Shown here: one piece after another, positions 17,395 through 25,907 of the stretch
How the letters are laid out: each line of letters starts with the position of its first letter
Numbering within the stretch: the first letter of the stretch is position 1
Source of the DNA: Mobilisporobacter senegalensis
Lineage (GTDB): Bacteria > Bacillota > Clostridia > Lachnospirales > Lachnospiraceae
Length of the DNA: 64,000 nucleotides
Direction: 5' to 3'
NCBI RefSeq assembly: GCF_003752155.1
Contig: NZ_RJVG01000004.1
Coordinates: forward strand, 186,001 to 250,000
Notes under the pieces: generated by a model
The model's input: only the letters and a program-made list of their open reading frames with translations
Told to the model about the DNA's origin: nothing
Database searches by the model: none
Translations under genes and position numbers: made by a program

Positions 17395-18579
17395 TTAATC
17401 CCTTAACTCCACAACCTCCATCAATCTATGATATGCTGTCTCCCATTCATAAACAAATATCTTTCCATTCACACAGTCAAATATTAAGGAATCCTTTTCC
17501 GGCAGATCTGCTAGTTTTTTTTCTTCTCCTGTGGCTAAGTTATAGGATGAAATCTGATATTCACGAAATAGATACACAAAACCTTCCTCATAAGCCACTA
17601 TTCTTGGCATATTACTTTTAGTCTTAAACAGTACTTTGCTATCACCCACGATTGGATCTACCTCTATGATAGCATCGAAAATGCTGTCACTCTGATGTGG
17701 ATTTACAACCTTAGGTGGTTTTGCATACTGTACTAATATATATAATTTTTTGTTTTCTACTACATAATGACCGGGTATCCAATTAAAATGTACACTATCG
17801 TAGTCTGCCAATGCTGATATAGGATATATGGTTGAATTGTCAATAAGATAATATCCATCCAATTTTAAGCCATAGATTATTCCATCAAGCATAAAATACT
17901 CTTTTGCACTTCCGTTATTTTTCATAAGTATATTATCTTTCGTTTGCGAAAACACACTGGTCACTCGAATATCATCTATTCCCAAATGGTCATCACCAAG
18001 TATTAGATAATTCTTAAATAGAGTAACATAATTATTAAAATCATATATATTCTGTGTTTTCTTACCGTCTAATAACATCTTTTGTAAATCTATTACCTTA
18101 TCCCATTCTTTTTTCCCATCATCCATCCAGTAAATACGTGATATATTGGTAAAGTATGATATAAAAATGCCTTCTTTATCTGCGGCTACATCTACAAAAC
18201 GACCTGTTAATTCTGGAAAAAGGGCTTCTGTCTCCTTCGTATGTAAATCAGTTTGAAAGAATTTTCCATCTATAATAAAATATAAATAGTTATTTGTTAC
18301 TGCAATATTTGTTGGATATAGTTTCTCAACACCGGAAACTTTGATTGTATCAACAATTGGTTCACTACTCTCAATTGAATTACCATATTTATAAATAATT
18401 CCATTTGAATAATAATAATCATCCTTTTCATTTGAACAGGTAAGGCCACTAGAGCTGTGGGATAACTTGGAATTAATATTATTTATTGGGTAATATCCTG
18501 TTTTATCTCTGTTAGAGCAACCAGATAATAATACGGCTATTATAATCCCCATTATTATTTCAAATAGTTTTCTATTCAT
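17395..18579 (-). CDS. Lipoprotein with beta-propeller-like repeats (copy 3, paired with LXG-like gene)
   Basis: A 394-residue paralogue of copy 1: lipobox LLSGC, same blade-like repeats, C-terminus VFEVVEL-like. Its ATG lies inside the end of the upstream LXG/C39-like gene (8-base overlap), so translation is coupled. Such overlap is typical of effector-immunity pairs; a surface lipoprotein is a plausible protector against, or processing partner of, an exported effector. Domain function is unproven. The last 180 bases are almost identical to copy 1, suggesting gene conversion. Confidence 0.75.
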   Translation of the reverse strand: MNRKLFEIIMGIIIAVLLSGCSNRDKTGYYPINNINSKLSHSSSGLTCSNEKDDYYYSNGIIYKYGNSIESSEPIVDTIKVSGVEKLYPTNIAVTNNYLYFIIDGKFFQTDLHTKETEALFPELTGRFVDVAADKEGIFISYFTNISRIYWMDDGKKEWDKVIDLQKMLLDGKKTQNIYDFNNYVTLFKNYLILGDDHLGIDDIRVTSVFSQTKDNILMKNNGSAKEYFMLDGIIYGLKLDGYYLIDNSTIYPISALADYDSVHFNWIPGHYVVENKKLYILVQYAKPPKVVNPHQSDSIFDAIIEVDPIVGDSKVLFKTKSNMPRIVAYEEGFVYLFREYQISSYNLATGEEKKLADLPEKDSLIFDCVNGKIFVYEWETAYHRLMEVVELRD

Positions 18580-19888
18580 CTTTTGGCTCCTTACTTATGC
18601 CTATTGCAGAAATAATCTTCCTATTACCACTTGTATTATCATTTGTTAAGGATTCATGTGAACTTAAACTCTCACTTGCTATATCGTCTAAATTATGAGA
18701 ATAATATTTTCCTTCATATTTCGTTATTGCAACAGTATGAGCTTGTTCAGTGATATCATCTCCGTTATTATATATTGTTACAATGATTGCATCATAATCT
18801 TTCCCAAGCTGATTAAAGTCATTTGGGCTTGCAGTCGTTATCACTTTTGTCTTATAACCATTTTCATTAAAATATTGCTGAATTGCATTAGGATTATTCC
18901 CTAGGAATCCTTTTGCAGCGATTCCTTTTCTCTCGTAATATTTGATCAAATCAGGAAATAAGTTATCAGAAACAGACGAGTTCATACCTATTATAGCATT
19001 ATAGGTAGCAATAATTCCACATCCGGCCAAGTTCACATCAGTCCAGCCGAAATTCAAATTACTGAATAATTCTTTTTTCTCTTGATATTCTATATAACTC
19101 TTCCCATCTTTCCCTTTTACCAATAATTTATCTGAGTTTTCTTTAAAGTACTCTGTATTCTTTTTATAATTTTCATTGCTCTTATCCTGAGATATTGCAA
19201 AGAGAGGCATACTGATAAAGTCATAAAAATTTAATGCTATATCATTACTAACATGATGAGGGATAAACGCTTTTGCTTCTTCTATTCCCTTATTAATTCC
19301 TTCCTTAATACTTTCTCTGGCGCCTTCGTATTGGCCCTTAATAAAATCTTTAATTTTATCACCTGCTTTTCTTGTTTCCCATAATAAATCATTGTCTAAA
19401 TATTTTCCTTGTTTATACCAATCTTTAATTTCTTCAATAAGATCTGGAACATCAAATTCCATATTATTATGTTGACTTTTAAGAAATCTGGTTAGGGCAT
19501 TGGAATTGGTGATTTCTGTTCCTACATAACAAAAGAAATTTGTGAATATATTTTCTTTTATCCCATATGTGTTTCTAAAATTTCCTGATAAAGACTCAAT
19601 GGCAACCTTTACATTATTATCCGCTATCCTGCAGTTAGTTTTAAAGGTATCTAAATTATAGGATAGTGTTTGAAAATCAATTTCTTTTTGCCGCAACTCC
19701 ACTAGTTTCTCTTGAATTAAATAATCCGCTTCTTCAATATTGTTTGTTCTTTCACCACTATACGTTTTTAAATTTCTACCCACCTCATTTTCAAGTGTTT
19801 CCGCATATTCTTCTAACAGTATTGCAGTCTTTTTTGCAGACTTTATTGCATCATCAAGATCATCATAGGATACAACTAATTTACTCAT
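18572..19888 (-). CDS. LXG/WXG-like exported protein with C39-like cysteine peptidase domain
   Basis: A 438-residue protein without a signal peptide. Residues 1-110 are helical and coiled (VSYDDLDDAIKSAKKTAILLE..., LRQKEIDFQTLSYNLDTFK), like LXG/WXG100-type N-termini recognised by type VII secretion. A linker with helices follows. From about residue 285 there is a papain/C39-like domain: catalytic Cys in NLAGCGIIATYNAI, His in EQAHTVAITKYEGKYY and Asn/Asp in SHNLDD. I infer a polymorphic toxin or secreted peptidase. No secretion genes are in the window. Promoter at 20122-20150, with a long structured leader. Confidence 0.65.
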   Translation of the reverse strand: MSKLVVSYDDLDDAIKSAKKTAILLEEYAETLENEVGRNLKTYSGERTNNIEEADYLIQEKLVELRQKEIDFQTLSYNLDTFKTNCRIADNNVKVAIESLSGNFRNTYGIKENIFTNFFCYVGTEITNSNALTRFLKSQHNNMEFDVPDLIEEIKDWYKQGKYLDNDLLWETRKAGDKIKDFIKGQYEGARESIKEGINKGIEEAKAFIPHHVSNDIALNFYDFISMPLFAISQDKSNENYKKNTEYFKENSDKLLVKGKDGKSYIEYQEKKELFSNLNFGWTDVNLAGCGIIATYNAIIGMNSSVSDNLFPDLIKYYERKGIAAKGFLGNNPNAIQQYFNENGYKTKVITTASPNDFNQLGKDYDAIIVTIYNNGDDITEQAHTVAITKYEGKYYSHNLDDIASESLSSHESLTNDNTSGNRKIISAIGISKEPKDE

Positions 19889-19918
19889 GGATACTCCCCC
19901 TTTTATATTTTAATAGCA

Positions 19919-20064
19919 GGTAATTGCGAAACTCCAAAGATTTGGTTATTGTGATACAAATAATATAATTCCGGAGCGGAAGCTAAGCGGAAGGAGCGTT
20001 GGAGCGGAGGAATTTATATGAGTTGTATCACAAATTTAGAATGTTTATTAGTTTCGCAATTACC
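19919..20064 (-). repeat. 146-bp nested inverted repeat in the toxin leader
   Basis: Outer arms GGTAATTGCGAAACT (19919-19933 and 20050-20064) are a perfect 15-bp inverted repeat. Inner arms TTGTGATACAA (19949-19959 and 20023-20033) are a perfect 11-bp pair. The centre is a GC-richer purine tract with repeated GGAGCGGA. It is in the transcribed 5' leader of the LXG-like gene. It could be a structured RNA or a MITE-like element. Confidence 0.8.
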
Positions 20065-20121
20065 TACATTTTAATAACCAGAAAATAACTTTTTTAATAA
20101 TCCCTGACTGTTTATAATTTT

Positions 20122-20150
20122 ATACTAATTTAATAGGGAATTATTGTCAA
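20122..20150 (-). promoter_or_regulatory. Promoter for the LXG-like gene
   Basis: Minus strand TTGACA (20145-20150), 17 bases, TAGTAT (20122-20127), with an alternative TATAAA 3 bases downstream. It implies a leader of about 225 bases that includes the inverted repeat. Confidence 0.65.
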
Positions 20151-20177
20151 GCTTTTAGAAAATAACTCCTTACTACC

Positions 20178-20228
20178 AAAAATGGATTCAAGAAGTTTTT
20201 AATTTATACCAAACTTCTTGAATCCATT
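20178..20228 (-). terminator. Terminator after the TagF-like gene
   Basis: ATGGATTCAAGAAGTTT pairs with AAACTTCTTGAATCCAT across a short loop, followed on the minus strand by TTTTTGG. It starts 14 bases after the stop at 20242. Confidence 0.9.
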
Positions 20229-20241
20229 AAACAGGCAATAT

Positions 20242-21390
20242 TCAAAATTCATTTAAAAATAATTTATCAACCAAACGTTTCGTAGATTGTCCGTCAAGAT
20301 ACTCAAAATTATCTTCTTTAAATTTTGCTATCCGCTCCATATCATAAGTATCTTGATTTATTATATTAATTAAATCATCTGTATTATGTGCAATCGGGCC
20401 AGGTACGTATTCTTCATATGGCTCATAAAACCCACGGCCATGATTAGAAAATTCCTCCAGATCATAGGCATAGAATATCATCGGCTTATTTTGCAGGCAA
20501 TATTCAAAAATAATAGAGGAATAATCAGTAACCAGAATATCCGATGCCCCCATAAGAGCATTTAAGTCAGGGTAATATGAAAAATCATATAATCTTCCAT
20601 AAAACTTCTCTTTCTCCACTTCACTTAACTGAAATGCATTTGCTACAAATGGATGTAGTTTCAGTATTAGTACCCAGTCTTTAGATATACCCTCTATAAG
20701 TTTACCATAGTCTAAATGAACCTTGGGATTCTCTATTTCTGCGTCACGAAAGGTAGGTGCATAAAGGAGAATTTTCTTCCCTTTTAATTCAGGATAATTT
20801 TCATAAAAACCAGCTATTTCTTTCTCTAATTTTTTTGTTTGAAAAAGTGTATCAGTTCTTGGAAGCCCTAAAGGGTATACTTTATTTTTTGAAACACCAA
20901 ACGCTTTACTATACTGATCTATGATTTTGCTGGAGTTAACGATTAAATGGGTTATATTTTGGTTTATTTTATACTCTAATTTTTTTAATCGTCCAGTGTT
21001 GGCATCCTGTCCAAATTTCTTGATCGTTCCCGTTCCATGCCACAATTGAATTACTTTAACACCTTTTCGAAATTTTAAGTAAGCAATTGGCAGAAATGCA
21101 TCATCCAGTAAAACATAATTCGATGTAGCCAAATGATAGGATTTTGTGATAAAAAAAGGAATAAAATTTTTAATCATTCCTTTCCCCTTTATTCCATTTA
21201 CCTCTCTTTTTGTAATATAAGTGAATTCATATTCATCAGAGATTTTCCGTAGATATTGAATCACCATACCTACATTACTATCCCTGCTGCTATCATGATG
21301 CATAATACAGCATACTTTTTTGTCTTTTGCCCTGCATATTAAAAAGATATGATAAAAGAAGGAAAATATAAGATACCCTATGATTTTCAT
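20242..21390 (-). CDS. CDP-glycerol glycerophosphotransferase family protein (TagB/TagF-like)
   Basis: A 382-residue peripheral membrane enzyme. An N-terminal hydrophobic segment precedes the Glyphos_transf domain, with IQLWHGTGTIKKFG, LLYAPTFRD, LKLHPFV and the CDP-glycerol-binding VTDYSSIIFEY. It adds glycerol-phosphate from CDP-glycerol to a teichoic-acid-type polymer. It abuts the upstream homologue exactly (shared base 21390). The tandem pair suggests one primase-like and one polymerase-like activity, but I cannot assign which is which. tagD 2.2 kb upstream would supply CDP-glycerol. Confidence 0.88.
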   Translation of the reverse strand: MKIIGYLIFSFFYHIFLICRAKDKKVCCIMHHDSSRDSNVGMVIQYLRKISDEYEFTYITKREVNGIKGKGMIKNFIPFFITKSYHLATSNYVLLDDAFLPIAYLKFRKGVKVIQLWHGTGTIKKFGQDANTGRLKKLEYKINQNITHLIVNSSKIIDQYSKAFGVSKNKVYPLGLPRTDTLFQTKKLEKEIAGFYENYPELKGKKILLYAPTFRDAEIENPKVHLDYGKLIEGISKDWVLILKLHPFVANAFQLSEVEKEKFYGRLYDFSYYPDLNALMGASDILVTDYSSIIFEYCLQNKPMIFYAYDLEEFSNHGRGFYEPYEEYVPGPIAHNTDDLINIINQDTYDMERIAKFKEDNFEYLDGQSTKRLVDKLFLNEF

Positions 21391-22649
21391 TATAAATTTA
21401 TTCTCCCTTCCTTATCTGATTCATCTGCTAAATTTTTTATTCTCTCAATTACTCTATCGTTTTCTAAATCTTTCACTAAATATTCAATTAGATTTGCTAC
21501 CTTTTGAGATGCTTTCCCATCATCAAGATGGTTGTATTTCTTAGTAAAGTAATAATACTTTTCCTCATATTCAGAAGGATCATAATTTAAAATATCCCTT
21601 ATTAGATCTTTTGTAGTCAATGAAATTGGTCCTGGGACTTCACTGATAAAATCAAAATAGAATCCCCTCAGATTATTCTTATAGTTGTCCAGATCATAGG
21701 CATAGAAAAACATTGGTCTTCTCAATAAACTATAGTCAAACATAACGGAAGAATAATCAGTGATAAGAAGATCTGATACCAGATATAAATCAGATATATC
21801 ATAGCTTGAGTCAAAAGCATAGATAAAACCTCCGTATCCATTCCAATCTATATTGTCCATGATAAGATAATGGTATTTTACAATCATTACATAATCATCT
21901 GCTAATTGCTCTCTGGCCATATCAAAATCTAATTTGGGACTAAATTTATATTTTCCATTTCCATAAAACTCATTATCGCGCCAGGTCGGTGCATAGAGAA
22001 TAATCCTTTTGTCAGACGGAAGTCCAAACTTTTCCTTCAATGATACAATATATTCTTCCTCATTATTGTTCACCAATGTATCATTTCTGGGATAACCAAT
22101 CTCAAGCATAGTCTTTTCAAAGCCAAATGCTCTTCGAAATATATTGGTAGAAAAATTATTTTGGGATACAAGATAATCCCAGGTCTGGGCATTTTCATAA
22201 AATAGCTTCTTATAATTATCTATGGTAGTCTCTCCCGACATAACAACATCATCCATATCAAGAGCCAATTTCTTTAACGGAGTTCCATGCCATGTTTGTA
22301 TGTAATGCACTCCTTTTCTTTTGATAATATATCTTGGAAATCTTGAATCACTGATCCAGATTTTTGCGGTTGCCATGATATAAAAATATTTTAACCTGGC
22401 TCTTTTTACCTTCCTAATATTCCCCGTTAATTGCATATTGGTATCTTCCAATATATAGTAGCAATGATATTTTTTATCAAGTCCAAGTTTTATCATCTCT
22501 TCAAAAATAGCTTTTGGATTACCGGAATAATTCCGTCCTACATTGCTTTCAAAAACTATAACATCTTTTTTAATTTTGCATACTTTTGTGCATAGATAAT
22601 AAAAACTTATAAGTATCCCTTTTGCAATTTTCACCAATATATCTTTCAT
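21390..22649 (-). CDS. CDP-glycerol glycerophosphotransferase family protein (TagB/TagF-like)
   Basis: A 419-residue homologue of the downstream gene, with IQTWHGTPLKKLALDMDD, ILYAPTWRDNEF, VKYHYLIMDNI (the usual histidine region) and ITDYSSVMFDYSLLRRP. It transfers glycerol-3-phosphate units in wall/lipoteichoic acid-like polymer synthesis at the inner membrane face. It starts 34 bases downstream of the HAD phosphatase in the same direction. The ribosome site is GAGGAAAT before ATG 22649. Confidence 0.88.
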   Translation of the reverse strand: MKDILVKIAKGILISFYYLCTKVCKIKKDVIVFESNVGRNYSGNPKAIFEEMIKLGLDKKYHCYYILEDTNMQLTGNIRKVKRARLKYFYIMATAKIWISDSRFPRYIIKRKGVHYIQTWHGTPLKKLALDMDDVVMSGETTIDNYKKLFYENAQTWDYLVSQNNFSTNIFRRAFGFEKTMLEIGYPRNDTLVNNNEEEYIVSLKEKFGLPSDKRIILYAPTWRDNEFYGNGKYKFSPKLDFDMAREQLADDYVMIVKYHYLIMDNIDWNGYGGFIYAFDSSYDISDLYLVSDLLITDYSSVMFDYSLLRRPMFFYAYDLDNYKNNLRGFYFDFISEVPGPISLTTKDLIRDILNYDPSEYEEKYYYFTKKYNHLDDGKASQKVANLIEYLVKDLENDRVIERIKNLADESDKEGRINL

Positions 22650-22683
22650 TATATTTCCTCTTTCACTCCACGATGATATTAAC

Positions 22684-23490
22684 TTATCTTATCATTTCAT
22701 ATATATCTTTAATTGTATTACAATAATATGTTGGCTTAAATGGAGTTTCTTTTAAATCTTTCATTTTGGCTTCCCCCGTAAAGACAACAGCCGTATCCAC
22801 ATTGGCATTTATACCACAGGCTATATCTGTATATAGTCTATCTCCAATCACAAGAGTTTCTTCCGGTTTAAAACCGGTACTGTCAAGTGCCATATTAACG
22901 ATAAGTGGATTCGGTTTTCCAATATAAACAGGCTCTCTTTTCACTGCTTTTTCAATCATATCACAGATTGCTCCACAGTCTGGAACAAAACCAAAACTGG
23001 TAGGACATACTAAATCCGGGTTTGTCCCGATATAATCTATATTCCTTGTGAGTAATAACTCACAGATATTTTCTATTTTTTTGTAATTTAATTCATTATC
23101 AAATCCAACAACTGCTGCTGCAATTCCTTCTTCTATTTTCTCTGTTACTTTAAGACCAAACCCTTTTAATTCTTTTACAAATGAATTTGTTCCTAATACA
23201 AATAATAACTGTTCATCATATTTTTCTTTCAGATAAAGTGCTGTTGCATAGGAAGATGTTAAAAAACTGGTTTCATCTACCGGAATATTAAATTTCTCAA
23301 ATTTCGTTATATAATCCTGAATGCTTTTCGTAGAATTATTGGTAATAAAAATATACTTTCCTCCTATCTCCAGAACACGATTCATAAACTCCAGTGTTCC
23401 ATCAATAAGAGTACTGTCAAATGCAATGGTACCATCAATATCAAGTAAAAACAATTTTTTATTTTTTATTTCTTTCGTTATTTCTTTCAT
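22684..23490 (-). CDS. HAD-IIA (NagD-like) phosphatase
   Basis: A 268-residue HAD hydrolase: motif I FLLDIDGTIAFD with nucleophile and acid aspartates, motif II FITNNSTKS, the C2 cap, motif III lysine in YIGKPNP, and motif IV VIGDRLYTDIACG. HAD-IIA members dephosphorylate small sugar or glycerol phosphates or nucleotides. Being next to tagD and TagF-like genes, a role in glycerol-phosphate metabolism for the wall polymer is a reasonable inference. It is separated from tagD by a hairpin. Confidence 0.85.
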   Translation of the reverse strand: MKEITKEIKNKKLFLLDIDGTIAFDSTLIDGTLEFMNRVLEIGGKYIFITNNSTKSIQDYITKFEKFNIPVDETSFLTSSYATALYLKEKYDEQLLFVLGTNSFVKELKGFGLKVTEKIEEGIAAAVVGFDNELNYKKIENICELLLTRNIDYIGTNPDLVCPTSFGFVPDCGAICDMIEKAVKREPVYIGKPNPLIVNMALDSTGFKPEETLVIGDRLYTDIACGINANVDTAVVFTGEAKMKDLKETPFKPTYYCNTIKDIYEMIR

Positions 23491-23529
23491 AGCAACCTCT
23501 TATTGTATTCATAATCCCAATCATTAAAT

Positions 23530-23564
23530 GGGACTGTCGCAAAACGTTGTTTTGTAACAGCCCC
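23530..23564 (-). terminator. Hairpin between tagD and the HAD gene
   Basis: GGGACTGTCGCAAAA pairs imperfectly with TTTTGTAACAGCCCC. It is similar in sequence to the hairpin at 1043-1075. T-tract is weak; it may be a terminator or a dispersed hairpin element. Confidence 0.5.
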
Positions 23565-23605
23565 CTTCTATTGTTTATTATGACAATACTTATTTATTAT
23601 AATTT

Positions 23606-24001
23606 TTATTTTGCGCCTAAGTTAAGATCACTTTTAATCTTAGTTGTAGAAATTCCATCTGTTCTTGGAAGGTAAATAACTTCACAATAATCTTTTAAAA
23701 AGTCAAACTGACCTTCCCAATCATCTCCCATTACAAACACATCAATATTATTATCTACAACGTCCTTTATCTTTTGTTCCCATGTATATTCAGGAATAAC
23801 CTCATCAACATACTTAATGGATTCTAATATAATCTTTCTATCTTCATAGGAATGATATGCAGTTTTATGTTTCAATGCATTAAATTCATCAGAAGATAAT
23901 ACCACTAATAGGTAATCTCCAAGTTCTCTTGCTCTTCTTAAAAGATTAATATGACCTACATGAAGTAAATCGTATGTTCCATAGGTTATTACTTTTTTCA
24001 T
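23606..24001 (-). CDS. tagD: Glycerol-3-phosphate cytidylyltransferase
   Basis: A 131-residue nucleotidyltransferase with the TagD signatures TYGTYDLLHVGHINLLRRA (HxGH CTP site), FVMGDDWEGQFDFL, YLPRTDGISTTKIK (the RTEGISTT motif, here RTDGISTT). It makes CDP-glycerol from CTP and glycerol-3-phosphate, the donor for the two TagB/F-like transferases downstream. It lies 23 bases after leuA in the same direction and may be transcribed from the leuA promoter. Confidence 0.94.
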   Translation of the reverse strand: MKKVITYGTYDLLHVGHINLLRRARELGDYLLVVLSSDEFNALKHKTAYHSYEDRKIILESIKYVDEVIPEYTWEQKIKDVVDNNIDVFVMGDDWEGQFDFLKDYCEVIYLPRTDGISTTKIKSDLNLGAK

Positions 24002-24024
24002 ATCATGTTCCTTCTCTCTTTTAC

Positions 24025-25695
24025 TTATTCTTCATTCAAGCGATTAAGCGCACTAAAGATGGCTCTTATAGAAGCTCTGGTAATATTTGAACTTACACCA
24101 ACACCAAAAGTCGCCTTACCTGTAGTAAGATCTAAAATATGAATATATGCTGCCGCCTTTGCATCAGAGCCTTCACCAAGTGCATGCTCTGAATAATCAA
24201 GAATTTTAGTATTAATACCAAGTTCTTTCAAAAGTGCATTCTTTACAGAGTCAATTGGACCATTACCTGTTGCTTCAGCTATTATTTCCTTACCATGATC
24301 CGTAAATACAACCTTGGCAAGAGTATCATAATCTCCTTCACAATCTGACATATCTTCTATTCTACACTTTCTAAAATGCAATGGCTCTTTTTTCTCTAAG
24401 TATTGCTCACTAAACTGCTGCATAATCACTTCTGGTGCTACTTCCCCTTGTTTCTCTGCAATCTTTTGAATCACATCTGCAAACTCTTTATGCATTCCTT
24501 TTGGTAATTTATATCCAAAGTAAGTATCCATAACAAAAGCAACCCCACCTTTACCAGACTGACTGTTAATGCGAACGATTGGTTCGTATACTCTGCCTAA
24601 ATCAGATGGATCAATTGGAAGGTATGGCACTTCCCATATAGTACTTTTTCTGTCGTTCATCGCCTTGATACCTTTATTAATAGCATCCTGATGAGATCCG
24701 GAAAATGCAGTAAATACAAGTTTACCTGCATATGGGTGCCTGATATGAACAGGAATTTTATTGCAGCGTTCATATACATCTATAATTTCATTTACATTCT
24801 CTATTTCAAGTTCAGGATTTATACCCTGAGAAAACATATTATAAGCAACATTTAAGATATCAACATTACCTGTTCGTTCACCATTTCCGAATAAAGTCCC
24901 TTCTACCCTGTCACATCCTGCCAGTATGGCAAGCTCTGTAGCCGCAACTGCAGTCCCTCTGTCATTATGGGGATGAATGCTTAGGATAATTGATTCTCTA
25001 TTCTTAAAATGCTTATTCATCCATTCAATCTGGTCAGCATATACATTTGGTGTTGTCATCTCAACCGTTGCCGGCAAATTAAGAATTACTTTATTCTCTT
25101 TTGATGCCCCCCAAGTATCTAATACGGCTTCGCAAACTTCAAGTGCATAATCAAGTTCTGTACCCGTAAAACTTTCTGGAGAATATTCAAGAATAATTTT
25201 TCCTGGGAAATCTTTGGCATAATGTTTGACCAATTTTGTTCCTTCAATGGCAATCTCTTTGATTTCATCCTTACTCATACTAAATACAACATCTCTTTGC
25301 AATACAGATGTTGAATTATAAATATGAACAATCGCAGTTTTAACACCTTCCAATGCCTCAAAAGTTCTTTGAATAAGATGTTCTCTGCATTGTACTAAAA
25401 CCTGAATCACAACATCATCAGGAATCAGTTTTCGATCCACCAATTGTCTTAAAAAATCAAATTCTATCTGTGAAGCTGATGGAAAACCAATTTCAATTTC
25501 TTTAAATCCTAACTTCACCAATAAATTAAAAAATTCTATCTTTTCTTCAACGACCATTGGTTCAATTAGTGCCTGATTACCATCTCTAAGATCTACACTG
25601 CACCAGACAGGTGCTTTTCTAATCTCATTATTAGCCCATTCTCTATTAGGCATTGAAACAACCGGTACTCTTTTATAGCGCTTATATTTATTCAT
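24025..25695 (-). CDS. leuA: 2-isopropylmalate synthase (LeuA type 2)
   Basis: A 556-residue enzyme: catalytic HMGL-like barrel with WCSVDLRDGNQALI (metal and substrate residues), SIHPHNDRGTAVAATELA (metal-binding His-x-His-type region) and EGTLFGNGERTGNVD, then the C-terminal LeuA dimer/regulatory domain (GNGPIDSVKNALLKEL, SDAKAAAYIHI) that senses leucine. It condenses acetyl-CoA and 2-oxoisovalerate, the first committed step to leucine. The length fits the longer form common in Clostridia. A perfect-spacing promoter is at 25861-25889. Its 160-base leader shows no T-box. Confidence 0.94.
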   Translation of the reverse strand: MNKYKRYKRVPVVSMPNREWANNEIRKAPVWCSVDLRDGNQALIEPMVVEEKIEFFNLLVKLGFKEIEIGFPSASQIEFDFLRQLVDRKLIPDDVVIQVLVQCREHLIQRTFEALEGVKTAIVHIYNSTSVLQRDVVFSMSKDEIKEIAIEGTKLVKHYAKDFPGKIILEYSPESFTGTELDYALEVCEAVLDTWGASKENKVILNLPATVEMTTPNVYADQIEWMNKHFKNRESIILSIHPHNDRGTAVAATELAILAGCDRVEGTLFGNGERTGNVDILNVAYNMFSQGINPELEIENVNEIIDVYERCNKIPVHIRHPYAGKLVFTAFSGSHQDAINKGIKAMNDRKSTIWEVPYLPIDPSDLGRVYEPIVRINSQSGKGGVAFVMDTYFGYKLPKGMHKEFADVIQKIAEKQGEVAPEVIMQQFSEQYLEKKEPLHFRKCRIEDMSDCEGDYDTLAKVVFTDHGKEIIAEATGNGPIDSVKNALLKELGINTKILDYSEHALGEGSDAKAAAYIHILDLTTGKATFGVGVSSNITRASIRAIFSALNRLNEE

Positions 25696-25860
25696 AATAA
25701 AATCCTCCTAATTTACAATATTATTTACAAATTACTTTTTTATCAAGTTATTGTAAGCTTCGGAGTCGGTATATCACACTATATTTTTTGATTATAAATA
25801 ATTTTGCCTTGTCTACTCTAGTCCCATCCAAATCATTCCTTTATTTGTTTATTGTGACTA

Positions 25861-25889
25861 ATTATAACACCCGATTGTTTTTTTATCAA
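25861..25889 (-). promoter_or_regulatory. leuA promoter
   Basis: Minus strand TTGATA (25884-25889), 17 bases, TATAAT (25861-25866). The -35 box overlaps the interspersed repeat copy at 25888-25907. The leader holds a tiny possible ORF (MIWMGLE) with an AAAGGA site but no leucine run. Confidence 0.7.
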
Positions 25890-25907
25890 GTGAAACTTAA
25901 TTCAGAT
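25888..25907. repeat. 20-bp exact copy of the livJ-leader repeat
   Basis: The reverse complement, ATCTGAATTAAGTTTCACTT, is identical to 6527-6546. It lies between leuA and the FAD oxidoreductase stop codon. Confidence 0.6.

Noticed and set aside
25696-25860. Possible T-box or leucine leader peptide before leuA
   Set aside because: No T-box consensus (GGTGG...ACCGCG type) and the only small ORF has one leucine codon.
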